NCBI GenBank assembly: GCA_018970865.1
Contig: JAGWVN010000009.1
Coordinates: 1 to 59,677, forward strand
Reading direction: 5' to 3'
Length of the DNA: 59,677 nt
From: Betaproteobacteria bacterium
GTDB lineage: Bacteria > Pseudomonadota > Gammaproteobacteria > Burkholderiales > Burkholderiaceae_E
Each line of letters opens with the position of its first letter. The stretch's first letter is position 1. This document shows positions 26,038 to 37,119 of the stretch, piece after piece. Below the pieces are notes generated by a model, which saw only the letters and a list, made by a program, of their open reading frames with translations, made no database searches and was not told where the DNA came from. The position numbers and the translations under genes are program-made.

Positions 26038-26833
26038 GACCGATCGCATCCGCGCCGGCGCGCAGCCCGATCGCGTCGGCGCCCTGACCGGGGACGATCC
26101 TCACGGCCCGCCCCGGGTGGAGCTGCGCGCGGTCTGGGTGCAGGCCGGCGCGCTCACGCTGCTCGAGGATCTGAATCTGAGCCTGCCGCTGAATGCCCGC
26201 GTGGTGGTGCTCGGCCCCAACGGGGCAGGCAAGACCTCGCTGCTGCGGCTGCTGCAGGGCCTGCAGGCGCCGGCGCGCGGCGAGCTGCGCATCGATGCCG
26301 GCGCGTGCGGGGCGCCGCCGGCCGCCTCGACGCCCGCGCGTCGCCTGGCCTATGTCTTCCAGAAGCCGGTCATGCTGCGTCGATCGGCGCGGGCCAACAT
26401 CGAGCACGCGCTCGGGGTGGCCGGGATGCCCCGCGCGGCGCGCGGCGCCGCGGCGCTGGCCGCCCTCGCCCGGGTCGGTCTGGCCTACGCGGCCGAGCGG
26501 CCGGCGCGCAGCCTCTCGGGGGGCGAACAGCAGCGGGTGGCGCTGGCCCGCGCCCGCGCGCTCGATCCGCTGGCGCTGCTGCTCGATGAGCCCACTGCGA
26601 GCCTCGATCCCGGCGCGGCTGCCGGCATCGAGCGCGAACTCATGCGGCTGTCGCAGGAGGGCACCGGGCTGATCATCGCCACCCACGATCTCGCCCTGGC
26701 CCGGCGGATCGCCACCGATGTGGTCTTCCTGCACCGTGGCCGGGTGCGCGAGTGGGGGCCGGCAGCGCGCTGCTTCGAGGCCCCCGCCGACCCGCACTGG
26801 TGCCGTTTCCTGGCCGGCCAGTGGCTGGAGTGA
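26030..26833 (+). CDS. tupC: Tungstate-type ABC transporter ATP-binding protein
   Basis: A 267-residue ATPase energising TupB. Walker A is LGPNGAGKTS, the Q-loop region YVFQKPVMLRRS, the signature LSGGEQQR, Walker B LALLLDEPTASLD and the switch His in ATHDLALAR. The VFQKPVMLRRSARANI segment is typical of small Tup-type ATPases. The start overlaps the tupB stop by 8 bp, so translation is coupled. An earlier in-frame start at 25988 lies inside tupB and is rejected. It is followed after 6 bp by tag. Confidence 0.88.
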   Translation: MAETDRIRAGAQPDRVGALTGDDPHGPPRVELRAVWVQAGALTLLEDLNLSLPLNARVVVLGPNGAGKTSLLRLLQGLQAPARGELRIDAGACGAPPAASTPARRLAYVFQKPVMLRRSARANIEHALGVAGMPRAARGAAALAALARVGLAYAAERPARSLSGGEQQRVALARARALDPLALLLDEPTASLDPGAAAGIERELMRLSQEGTGLIIATHDLALARRIATDVVFLHRGRVREWGPAARCFEAPADPHWCRFLAGQWLE

Positions 26834-26839
26834 GCCCGC

Positions 26840-27457
26840 ATGAGCCTGCCCGCCGACGCCCCCCGCTGCCACTGGGCCCGCCTCGCGCCGGACGATTACC
26901 GCCATTACCACGACACCGAGTGGGGCCGGCCGGTGGCCGATGACCGGCGCCTGTTCGAGAAGCTGTGTCTGGAGGGCTTCCAGGCGGGCCTGTCCTGGCT
27001 GACCATCCTGCGCAAGCGCGAGGCCTTCCGCGCCGCCTTCGCCGGCTTCGACATCGAGACCGTGGCCGGGTTCGGGCCGGCCGATGTCGCCCGGCTGCTG
27101 GCTGACCCGGGCATCGTTCGCCATCGCGGCAAGATCGAGGCGGCCATCCGCAACGCCTCCCGCGCGCGCGCCCTGCGCGAGGCCTTTGGATCGATCGCCG
27201 CCTTCGTGTGGCGCCACGAGCCCGATCCCGGCAGCCGCCCCACCCGCCTGGACGAGGCGACGCTGCGCGCGCTCACCGAGTCGCCCGAATCGCGGGCGAT
27301 GTCGCGCGAGCTCAAGCGCCGGGGCTGGGCCTTCGTGGGCCCCACCACCCTCTATGCCTTCATGCAGAGCGTGGGGGTGGTCAACGACCATGCCGACGAC
27401 TGCGCGCTGCGCGCCCAGGTGGAGGCCGAGCGCGAGGCCTTCCGCCGCCCGGTCTAG
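26840..27457 (+). CDS. tag: DNA-3-methyladenine glycosylase I (Tag)
   Basis: A 205-residue constitutive 3-methyladenine DNA glycosylase. The Tag zinc site can be read: Cys in CHWARL, His in YHDTEWG, and His plus Cys in VNDHADDC. The LCLEGFQAGLSWLTIL segment and GWAFVGPTTLYAFMQSVG are also diagnostic. The window therefore carries both Tag and AlkA activities. Its TAG stop lies in the palindrome CTAG (27454-27457), which is also the stop of the convergent binding-protein gene. It is 6 bp after tupC and probably in the trxC-tup transcript. Confidence 0.95.
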   Translation: MSLPADAPRCHWARLAPDDYRHYHDTEWGRPVADDRRLFEKLCLEGFQAGLSWLTILRKREAFRAAFAGFDIETVAGFGPADVARLLADPGIVRHRGKIEAAIRNASRARALREAFGSIAAFVWRHEPDPGSRPTRLDEATLRALTESPESRAMSRELKRRGWAFVGPTTLYAFMQSVGVVNDHADDCALRAQVEAEREAFRRPV

Positions 27458-29244
27458 CCCCCCGCCGGCTGCGGGACCACATCGATGTGGTCCCAGCGCC
27501 GGCGCATCACCGGGTGCGCCTTCCAGCCGATCACCCGGTCGTGGCTGAGGTCGGTGCTGATGCTGTGCACATGCACTTTCCAGGGCTGATAGGCCAGCAC
27601 CAGCCGGGTCATCTCGCGGATGAGCGCGTTGCGCTCGGCCCCGTCGGGCAGTCGGGTGGACTGCTCGTAGAGCCGGTTGTACTCGGGCAGGTCGAAGCGG
27701 CTGAGGTTCGCGCGACCGGTGTTCGGGCCGTAGAGCGAGGCGAGGGTGCCGTCGGCGTCGGGCGCGCCGGCGGTGCCGCCCACCGCCCACATCTGCAGCT
27801 TGCCGGCGCGCGCCGCCTTGAGCTGCTCGGGCCACTTCGCACGCTTGAAGCGCAGGCGGATGCCGATCGCGTCCATGCTGCGCTTCCAGAGCTCGTTCAC
27901 CTGCTTGGCCGACTGATCGTTGCCGGTGGCGAACTCGAGCGTGAGCGGCTGGCCGTCCGGCCGCTCGCGATAGCCGTCGCCATCGCGGTCGAGGTAGCCG
28001 TGCAGGTCGAGCAGGGCGCGGGCCCGCGCCGGGCTGTAGGCGTTCATGTCGGTGCGCAGTTCGGGGTCGTAGCCGGCGGTGCCCGGCGGCGCGAGCCCTT
28101 GCGCCGGGATGCCCTGGTCACGCCGCAGGATGCGCAGGTCGTCGTGGCTGTTGTAGCCGAGCGAGATCGCGCGGCGCAGCGCCACCTGTGCCGGCTGCGG
28201 GCCGCCCACCACCGGGTCGGTCCAGTTGAAGAAGGTGTAGCGGATGTCGGGCCGCAGATAGCGGTCCATGCGCACGCCGCGCCGCTCGAGATAGGCGGCC
28301 AGCCGGTTGCCGGGGAAGGCGATCGGCGCGAACTCGTTGGGCACCATCTCGATCAGGTCGTGCTGGGCGTTCAGGAAGGCGAGCCAGCGCGGCTGCGCCT
28401 CCTCGACCACATCGATCTCCACCCGGTCGAGCATCGGCAGGCGCCGGCCGCGCAGCCGCTGCGCGATGGCCTGGCCCTCGGCGTCGCCCGCGGCCGGCTG
28501 CGCGTCATAGCGTTCCTCGCGGTAGGCCGGGTTGCGCTCGAAGACCATGCGCGAGGAGCGCTTCCAGCGGGTCAGCCGGAACGGGCCCGTGCCCACCGGA
28601 TGCTCCATGATGCGATCGCCCTGGGCCTCGACCACCTCGCGCGCCAGGGCGCAGGTGGCGCGGCAGTCGGCCAGCGCATACACCATCACGAAGCTGGGCT
28701 TCACCAGGTTGAGCTCGAAGCTGTAGCGGTCGATCACCCGCACGCCCTCCACCTCGGTGTCGTAGTCGAAGCGGCCGGTCTTCAGGGCCTGCGCGCGCAG
28801 CGCGGGCAGGCCGGCGAGATACTCCTCGAAGGTGCCCAGGCTCGAGCTGCGCCAGCGCGGATCGAAGTGGCGCTTGATGCTGTAGACATAGTCGGCAGCC
28901 ACCAGCTCGCGCGGGGCGCCCTTGAAGGCGGGGTCGTCGGCGAACAGGATGCCCGGCCGGATCCGCACCCGGATGCGCCGGCCGTCGGCCGAGACCTCCG
29001 GCATGGCCGCCGCGCTGCCCGGCCGCAGCCGTGCCGGGCGGGCGAGGAAGTCGTACTGCAGCGGCGAGTCGAACAGATGCGCCACCAGGGTGGCCGAATA
29101 CAGGTCGCTGATCTGCGCCGGGTCGAAGCCGGTCTCGGCCACCGGCAGCGCGTAGCGCAGCACCCGTTCATCGCCGGCCAGCGCGGCCGGGCCCCCGGCC
29201 ATCAGCCCCAGGGCGACGAGCAGCGCGGCAAGCAGGGCGGGCAT
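27454..29244 (-). CDS. Dipeptide/oligopeptide-type ABC substrate-binding protein
   Basis: A 596-residue periplasmic binding protein (SBP_bac_5 family). A cleavable signal peptide ends near AALA (about residue 23). The mature protein begins LRYALPVAETGFDPAQISDL, and carries the typical GTGPFRLTRWKRSSRMVFERN segment and C-terminal AWLGWKAHPV-like closing region (RVIGWKAHPVMRRRWDH). An acidic loop LDRDGDGYRERPDG near residues 415-428 looks like an EF-hand-type metal loop and is common in this subgroup. The ligand is unknown. It is divergent (77 bp) from the permease genes and shares its stop palindrome with tag. Confidence 0.88.
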   Translation of the reverse strand: MPALLAALLVALGLMAGGPAALAGDERVLRYALPVAETGFDPAQISDLYSATLVAHLFDSPLQYDFLARPARLRPGSAAAMPEVSADGRRIRVRIRPGILFADDPAFKGAPRELVAADYVYSIKRHFDPRWRSSSLGTFEEYLAGLPALRAQALKTGRFDYDTEVEGVRVIDRYSFELNLVKPSFVMVYALADCRATCALAREVVEAQGDRIMEHPVGTGPFRLTRWKRSSRMVFERNPAYREERYDAQPAAGDAEGQAIAQRLRGRRLPMLDRVEIDVVEEAQPRWLAFLNAQHDLIEMVPNEFAPIAFPGNRLAAYLERRGVRMDRYLRPDIRYTFFNWTDPVVGGPQPAQVALRRAISLGYNSHDDLRILRRDQGIPAQGLAPPGTAGYDPELRTDMNAYSPARARALLDLHGYLDRDGDGYRERPDGQPLTLEFATGNDQSAKQVNELWKRSMDAIGIRLRFKRAKWPEQLKAARAGKLQMWAVGGTAGAPDADGTLASLYGPNTGRANLSRFDLPEYNRLYEQSTRLPDGAERNALIREMTRLVLAYQPWKVHVHSISTDLSHDRVIGWKAHPVMRRRWDHIDVVPQPAGG

Positions 29245-29321
29245 GAGCAGGACCGGTCGATCGACATGCGGGTGACCCGGTCGGGGTGGCCGGGGCTTCG
29301 CTTCGATTCTATGCTGTCGCG

Positions 29322-30266
29322 ATGCTCGGCTTCCTGATCCGCCGCCTCTGGCAGACCGTGCCCACGCTGGCCGGGGTGATGCTGCTGGTGTTCGTGCTTT
29401 TTCACTGGGTGGGCGGCGATCCGGCCGAGCAGATCGCCGGCCTGATCGCCGATCCTGCCCGGGTGCAGGAGATCCGCGCCCAGCTCGGGCTCGACCGGCC
29501 CTGGTGGGCGCAGCTCGGCCTGTTCGTGCGCGAGGTGCTCACCTTCGATTTCGGCCGCAGCTGGGCCACCAACGAGGAGATCCGCGCGATCTTCGCCACC
29601 CGCATCGGGCCCACGCTCACCGTGATGCTGCCGGTGCTGGTGCTCGAGACCGTGCTCGGCGCGGGCCTGGCGCTGGCGGTGGCCTGGGTGCGCGGCTCGC
29701 TCACCGACCGCGCCATCATGGTGGCCTGCACCGTGGCCATGTCGGTGTCCTTCCTGGTCTACATCATCGTGTTCCAGTACCTCTTCGGGTTCCGGCTGGG
29801 CTGGTTCCCGGTGCAGGGCTGGAGCGAGAACCCGGTGCGCAACCTGCTGGTGTATGCGCCGCTGCCGGTGATCTGCGCGGTGGCGGTGTCGCTCGCGCCA
29901 CAGGTGCGGCTCTACCGCTCCTTCTTCCTCGACGAGCTCGAGCAGGACTATGTCCGCACCGCGCGCGCCAAGGGCCTGGGCGAGGGCGCGGTGATGCTGC
30001 GCCATGTGCTGCGCAATGCCGCCATCCCCATCCTCACCAGCGTGGCCATCCAGCTGCCCGGGGTGTTCGTGGGCTCGTTCCTGCTCGAGAAGTTCTTCTC
30101 CATCCCGGGGCTCGGCCGCGAGGTGATCGCGGCGGTCGAGCGCAGCGACTTCCCGGTGGTCAAGGCGGTCACGGTCAGCCTCGCCCTGCTCACCATGGCC
30201 ATCAACCTGCTGGTCGACCTGCTCTATCGCGCGCTCGACCCGCGGGTGGGATACCGCCAGCCATGA
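29322..30266 (+). CDS. ABC transporter permease, DppB/OppB type
   Basis: A 314-residue inner-membrane permease. The start LGFLIRRLWQTVPTLAGVML, the first loop with IRAQLGLDRPWW, and the cytoplasmic coupling loop DYVRTARAKGLGEGAVMLRH are canonical for the B permease of peptide importers. About six helices are seen. The chosen ATG fits the family start; an upstream GTG at 29286 would add 12 odd residues. Overlaps the next permease by ATGA. Together with the binding protein and fused ATPase it forms a complete YejABEF/Dpp-like importer. Confidence 0.92.
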   Translation: MLGFLIRRLWQTVPTLAGVMLLVFVLFHWVGGDPAEQIAGLIADPARVQEIRAQLGLDRPWWAQLGLFVREVLTFDFGRSWATNEEIRAIFATRIGPTLTVMLPVLVLETVLGAGLALAVAWVRGSLTDRAIMVACTVAMSVSFLVYIIVFQYLFGFRLGWFPVQGWSENPVRNLLVYAPLPVICAVAVSLAPQVRLYRSFFLDELEQDYVRTARAKGLGEGAVMLRHVLRNAAIPILTSVAIQLPGVFVGSFLLEKFFSIPGLGREVIAAVERSDFPVVKAVTVSLALLTMAINLLVDLLYRALDPRVGYRQP

Positions 30267-31386
30267 GCGGCGCCGCGCCACCAGGGGTTCCCGGGAACGC
30301 GCAGTCGGTCGTGGCCAACACCGCGCAGGCGGCCGTGGCTGACGCCACCCCGCCGGTCCCGGAGGGCGGGCTGCTGCGTCTCGCCGCACAACGCCTGCGC
30401 CACGACCGGGTGGCCATGGTCTCGCTCGCGGTGGTCATCGCCTACCTCGCGCTCATGCTCGCCTCCTGGAGCGGCCTCATTGCCCGCGACTGGAGTCGTG
30501 AAGTGGCCGTGTCCTACGCCCCGCCGAGCTGGGCCGCCGAGCCTGCCGCGCTGCTCATCGGCGCCACCCCCGGCATGCCTGCCGAAGCCGGCCGATCCGT
30601 GCTCGACATCCGCGAAGTCGATCCGCTGGCGCCGGGCTATGCCGAGTGGGCGCGCCGCGCCGCCGAGATCGACAGCGCCGAACCAGCCCGGGCCACCCAC
30701 CTGCCCATGGGCGCCGACAAGTGGGGCCGCGATGTGCTCGCCAAGGCGATCAAGGGCACCGAGATCTCGCTCTTCGTGGGCCTGAGCGCCGCGCTGCTGG
30801 CCACGCTGATCGGCACCGCGCTGGGCGCGTGCGCGGGCTTTCTCGGCGGCTGGGTCGACGACGCGCTCGAGTGGTTCTACAGCGTGTTCACCTCCATCCC
30901 GGGCATCCTGCTGATCCTTGCCTTCGCCGCGGTACTGCGCCCGGGCATCGCGAACATCATCGTGATCCTCGGCCTCACCGGCTGGACCGGCATCTACCGG
31001 CTGGTGCGTGCCGAGTACCTGCGTCACCGGGCCCGCGACTATGTCCGCGCCGCCGAGGCGATCGGCGCGGGCCGCGCCGCGCGCATGTTCCAGCACATCC
31101 TGCCCAATGTCGCCCATGTGTCGCTGGTGCAGCTCTCGCAGCATGTGGTGGGTTTCATCAAGGCCGAGGTGATCCTCTCCTTCCTCGGCTTCGGCGTGCC
31201 GCTCGACCGGGTCTCCTGGGGCACCATGCTCGCCGAGGCCCAGTCCGAGCTGGTCACCGGCCAGTGGTGGCAGCTGCTCGCGGCCACGCTGAGCATGGCG
31301 GTGCTGGTCACCGCTTTCTCGCTGCTCACCGACGCGCTGCGCGATGCCCTCGATCCGCGCCTGCGCGGCGTCGACGGGGCCCGGTC

Positions 31387-31390
<4 letters not shown>
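30263..31390 (+). CDS. ABC transporter permease, DppC/YejE type
   Basis: A 375-residue C-type permease. After an N-terminal tail and the first helix (about 50-68) there is an unusually long periplasmic stretch (about 70-160) before the LPMGADKWGRDVLAKAIKGT motif and the five-helix core, as in YejE-like permeases. The coupling loop DYVRAAEAIGAGRAARMFQH and the end ALRDALDPRLRGV are standard. Both ends overlap neighbours in ATGA, so translation of the three genes is coupled. Confidence 0.9.
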
Positions 31391-33217
<1,827 letters not shown>

Positions 33218-33225
<8 letters not shown>

Positions 33226-35275
33226 GGATGCGCACCAGGTTGTGGTGGGCGTCGGTGAACACCGGCAGCCCGGGCAGGTCGGGAATCTCGACCGCGCCGG
33301 CGGCGATCGGACCGCTGGTGAGCAGCGCCCGGTTGCGGCTGACGATCACCTGATCGGTGGACGAGTACCAGTACCGGTAATCGTCGGTGGATGGCGGCGA
33401 GTCCGAGACCAGGACCGCGTGCATGCCCACCTCGGCGGCCAGCCGCTTGATCACCGGCGGCAGGTTCACGAATCGGTTGGTGGCCTGGAACACGATCACG
33501 CCGTCGTCCTTCACATGGCGGGCGTACTGCGCCATGGCCTCGCGCGTGATCAGGTGCATGGGAATCGAGTCGCCCGAGAACGCATCGATGCCCATCACAT
33601 CGTAACGGCGCGGCGCTTCGCGCTCGAGCGACAGCCGCCCGTCGCCCATCACCACATCGATCTTCGCGCCGCTGTCGGCCAGCAGCGTGAACTCGCGCTT
33701 CGCGATGTCGACCACCCGCGGGCTGATCTCGTAGAACACCATGGTGTCCCCGGGCCGGCCATAGGCCGCGAGCACGCCGGCGCCCAGACCGATCACGCCC
33801 ACCGAGCGCGGCTGCTGCGGGTCGCGCTCGTTCAGGGCGGCGAACACCCGCCCGTAGCCCGAGCCGGGGCTGAAGTAGTCGGCCGGCACATTGCGGTACT
33901 TCTCGCCGAGCAGCTGGCCGCCGTGCATGATGCCGCCGTGATACATGGTGCGGTAGGGCACCGGGTTGCTCCAGTCGCGGGTGCGCACCACGCCGTAGAA
34001 GTCACGCTCCATCACCCGGATGCCCGAGGTGTAGTCGATGCCCCCGCGCACCACCAGCACCAGCGAGGCGGCAGTCACGCCGAAGGCGGCCAGCCGCAGC
34101 AGGCCCTTCATGCGCAGGGCCAGCAGCAGGGCCAGCAGCACCAGCGCGATGCCCAGCTCGAAGTAGCCCTGCAGCGTGAGCGGCGCCACGATCGCGATCA
34201 GCACCGCGCCGATCGCGCCGCCCACCGAGATCATCAGGTAGAAGCGGGTGAGGTGGGCCGGATCGGGCTTGATCGCGGCCAGTTCGCCGTGGCAGACCAT
34301 GCAGGCCACGAACAGGCCGGCGAAGTACAGCGGCGCGGCCACCCGCAGGTTGAGCGAGCCGATGAACCAGGCCATCGCCGGCACCGCCGCCGCCAGCAGC
34401 AGCAGGAACAGGCCCCGCCGGTACCAGCGCGGATGGTCGAAGCACAGGATGAAGGTGAGCAGGTACAGCGCCAGCGGGATCACCCACAGGAAGGGCACGC
34501 TCGCGATGTTCTGCGTGACATGGTTGGTCACCGCCAGCAGCATGGCCGAACCCATGGCCGAGAGGGCCAGCCACATCAGCTGGCGGCCGGCGCCCGGCGC
34601 GGTGGCGGCGGCGTCGGTCATCGGGGCGCTGGCCCCGGTCTGCCCGGGCCCGGCTTCGGCGCCCGCGCCGCGCGCCGAGATGAACCCGGTGGCCGCGCAC
34701 ACCACCGCGAACACCGCATAGAGCCCCGACCACCCCCAGCCGAGCTCGGGCAGCGACAGGGCCGGCTCGAACAGCACCGGGAAACCGAGCAGCGCGAGCA
34801 TCGACGCGAAGTTCGAGAGCGCGAACAGCCGGTAGGGCACGGCGCTGCGGAAGCGCTGCCAGTACCAGGCCTGCAGCAGCGGCGTGGTCGACGAGAGCAG
34901 GAAGTAGGGCAGGCCGATCGTGGCGGTGAGCAGCAGCAGGATTCGGCCGATCGGTTCGGCGTCGCCCAGCGGCTTCCAGGAGGCATCGGGCAGGATCGGC
35001 AGGAGCGCGAGCGACACCGCCAGCAGCGCCGCGTGGACCATCGCCTGCCGGCGCAGCCCCAGCCGGCTGGTGAAATCGGCGTAGGCATAGCCGGCGAGCA
35101 GGATCGACTGGAAGAACACCATGCAGGTGGTCCACACCGCTGCCGAGCCGCCGAACCAGGGCAGGATCTGCTTGGCCACCACCGGTTGCACCAGGAACAG
35201 CAGGAAGGCCGACAGGAAGATCGTGCCGGCGTAGGGCAGGATCGCGTTGCGGGGCAGGGCGGGGGCAGGCGTCAT
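33218..35275 (-). CDS. Membrane-fused spermidine-synthase-like protein
   Basis: A 685-residue protein. The N-terminal 420 residues form about ten or more membrane helices (start [20 protein letters not shown], then [22 protein letters not shown], the hallmark of fused MFS/spermidine-synthase proteins). The C-terminal 230 residues are a Rossmann methyltransferase-like spermidine-synthase domain: [56 protein letters not shown]. The family's reaction is mostly unproven; aminopropyl transfer linked to transport is a guess. The start at 35275 is the clear choice because the upstream frame runs into the csp leader. Convergent with the ABC ATPase gene, overlapping by 8 bp. Confidence 0.85.
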
Positions 35276-35546
35276 GGACGGGGCGCGAAGGCGCCGACGG
35301 GATGCGCCGGCTGGATTGGCAAACCCGCGATTATGCCCAATACCCCCTGCGGCATTGACATTTCTGCCTGAAGGTGGGATGGTTGAGGGTGCACGCGTCT
35401 CAAGCGGTGTTTCTCGGCGGTTTTCCCGGTCAAACGGTCCCTCCCCGGGGCTGGTTCCAGTCTGGTTATCCCTGGTTGCGTTTCTTGTGCGTCGTCGCCG
35501 TTCGGGCCGAGTCCCGAATTTCTCAACGCTCGCATGGGAGAAACCA
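35276..35546 (+). promoter_or_regulatory. Promoter and long 5' leader of the cold-shock gene
   Basis: This 271-bp gap separates divergent genes and is less GC-rich than its flanks. A perfect TTGACA lies at 35355-35360 facing csp; the -10 at the right distance (GATGGT, 35378-35383) is weak. That start would give a leader of about 150 nt, typical of cspA-type mRNAs that act as cold-sensing RNA. A strong GGGAG ribosome binding site is at 35536-35540. No palindrome stands out as an operator. Confidence 0.45.
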
Positions 35547-35756
35547 ATGAGCACCAAAACCGGTACCGTCAAGTGGTTCAACGAAACCAAAGGCTTCGGC
35601 TTCATCGCCCCCGATGACGGCTCGGAAGATCTGTTCGCGCACTTCAGCGAAATCCAGGGTCAGGGCTTCAAGACCCTCGCCGAGAAGCAGCGCGTCCAGT
35701 TCGAAGTCACGCAGGGCCGCAAGGGCCTGCAGGCCAGCCGGATCCAGGTGATCTGA
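35547..35756 (+). CDS. Cold-shock protein (CspA family)
   Basis: A 69-residue single-strand nucleic-acid-binding chaperone. RNP1 (KGFGFI) and RNP2 (LFAHF) lie in the standard [16 protein letters not shown] beginning, and the OB fold ends in [10 protein letters not shown]. Length and sequence are fully typical. It has a strong Shine-Dalgarno site and a long leader. The infA copy starts 63 bp downstream behind a hairpin, an arrangement common in Burkholderiales as I recall, suggesting joint control of translation in the cold. Confidence 0.96.
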   Translation: MSTKTGTVKWFNETKGFGFIAPDDGSEDLFAHFSEIQGQGFKTLAEKQRVQFEVTQGRKGLQASRIQVI

Positions 35757-35773
35757 GCCTTCAGGTGAACCGG

Positions 35774-35793
35774 CCGGCGGCCCAGGCCGCCGG
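35774..35793 (+). terminator. Strong hairpin between csp and infA
   Basis: CCGGCGGCC (35774-35782) and GGCCGCCGG (35785-35793) form a perfect 9-bp stem with a 2-nt spacer, so at least one pair must open. TGGTTTG follows, not a long T run, so termination is likely partial. It sits 18 bp after the csp stop and 26 bp before infA, where it could lower infA expression or protect the csp mRNA 3' end. Confidence 0.5.
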
Positions 35794-35818
35794 TGGTTTG
35801 CCGCCAACCCCCACCCCA

Positions 35819-36094
35819 ATGGCCAAAGAAGATCTGATCGAAGTCGACGGCGTGGTCGCCGAGGTTCTGCCCGACACCCGCTATCGCGTCACCCTGGACA
35901 ACGGCGCCACCGTCAACGCCTATGTGTCCGGCAAGATGAAGAAGCATCGGATCCGGATCCTCGCCGGCGACCGGGTCACGCTCGAGTTGTCGGTCTACGA
36001 CATCACCAAGGGCCGCATCCGTTTCCGCCACAAGGATGCCGATGCCATGCCCTCTGCCGGCCCTCAGCGCCGCACCTATCGTCCGGGTCGCTGA
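35819..36094 (+). CDS. infA: Translation initiation factor IF-1
   Basis: A 91-residue S1/OB-fold protein that binds the 30S A site during initiation. The start [19 protein letters not shown] and the [20 protein letters not shown] and [13 protein letters not shown] segments are diagnostic. It is about 19 residues longer than the usual 72 because of a tail rich in Pro/Gly/Arg, a feature of the second IF-1 copy in many betaproteobacteria. The upstream bases (CCACCCCA) show no Shine-Dalgarno site, so coupling to the csp transcript or a leader structure may decide its translation. Confidence 0.93.
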   Translation: MAKEDLIEVDGVVAEVLPDTRYRVTLDNGATVNAYVSGKMKKHRIRILAGDRVTLELSVYDITKGRIRFRHKDADAMPSAGPQRRTYRPGR

Positions 36095-36257
36095 CCCGCA
36101 CACGCCGGGCTGCCGTCGGCCCCCGGGCCGCGGCCCCGCCCGTGCGCCCCTCGCCAGCGGCCTGTGGCCGCGATCCTGTCTGTCCCATGTCGCGCCGGCT
36201 CTTTCCGCCGCGATCCCTTGCCGTTCCTGATTCCCCACCCGACCACCGCCTGCCGCC

Positions 36258-37103
36258 ATGACCGACTTCGCACGCGCCCTGCACGCCCGCTACGCCATGC
36301 CCGCCGCCTCGCCCGACCCGGCCGCCGAGTGGGCCGCGGCCACCCCGCATCCGGTGGTCGACAGCCTGCTGCGGCACTGCTCGGTGCGCGCCTTCCTGCC
36401 CGATCCGGTGCCCGAGGCCACGCTGCTCTCGCTGGTGGCCGCAGCCCAGTCGGCGTCCACCTCGTCCAACCTGCAGACCTGGAGCGTGGTTGCGGTGCGC
36501 GATCCCGATCGCAAGGCCCGGCTCGCCGAGGTCACCGGCGGTCAGGCCCATGTGCGCGAGTGCCCGCTGCTGCTGATGTGGATCGCCGACCTCTCGCGCC
36601 TTGACCGCGTGGCCGAGGTCACCGGCGTGCCGGCCGATGCCGACCGCTACCTCGAGATGTTCCTGGTGTCGGTGGTCGATGCCGCGCTGGCCGCCCAGAA
36701 TGCGGTGGTGGCTGGCGAGGCCATGGGCCTGGGCGCGGTCTACATCGGCGCCATGCGCAATCGGCCCGAGCAGGTGGCGCGAGAGCTCGCGCTGCCGCCG
36801 CGGGCCTTCGCGGTGTTCGGCCTGTGCCTGGGTCGCGCCGATCCGGCGCGCCCGGCCTCGGTCAAGCCGCGCCTGCTGCCCTCGGCGGTGTTGCACCACG
36901 AGCAATACCAGGTCGACACCGCGCGCGAACGCGCCGGCTTCGCCCGTTACGACTCCGTCATGCGCGAGTTCCAGGCTTCGCAGCGCATGCCCGCCGCCGA
37001 CTGGACCGCTCAGTCGAGCAGCCGGGTTCGCGGACCGGAAAGCCTGTCGGGCCGCGATCGGCTGGTGGCCGCTCTGGCAGCATTGGGCTTTCCCCTCGAC
37101 TGA
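36258..37103 (+). CDS. NfsA-like nitroreductase family oxidoreductase
   Basis: A 281-residue FMN-dependent oxidoreductase. The motif HCSVRAFLPDPVPEATL with AAQSASTSSNLQTWSVVAV is the FMN-binding beginning of the NfsA/FRP branch; GLGAVYIGAMRN and FGLCLGRAD follow, and the C terminus is the extended arm of oxygen-insensitive nitroreductases. The likely reaction is NAD(P)H-dependent reduction of nitro compounds or quinones. The gene is 163 bp after infA with no recognisable site in the gap, and 16 bp before an enoyl-CoA hydratase gene. Confidence 0.88.
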   Translation: MTDFARALHARYAMPAASPDPAAEWAAATPHPVVDSLLRHCSVRAFLPDPVPEATLLSLVAAAQSASTSSNLQTWSVVAVRDPDRKARLAEVTGGQAHVRECPLLLMWIADLSRLDRVAEVTGVPADADRYLEMFLVSVVDAALAAQNAVVAGEAMGLGAVYIGAMRNRPEQVARELALPPRAFAVFGLCLGRADPARPASVKPRLLPSAVLHHEQYQVDTARERAGFARYDSVMREFQASQRMPAADWTAQSSSRVRGPESLSGRDRLVAALAALGFPLD

Positions 37104-37119
37104 CCCGAACGGAGACACC

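Noticed and set aside
35361-35383. Strong sigma-70 promoter for csp
   Set aside because: The -35 is perfect, but the -10 matches only half the consensus, so it is reported only as a candidate within the leader.
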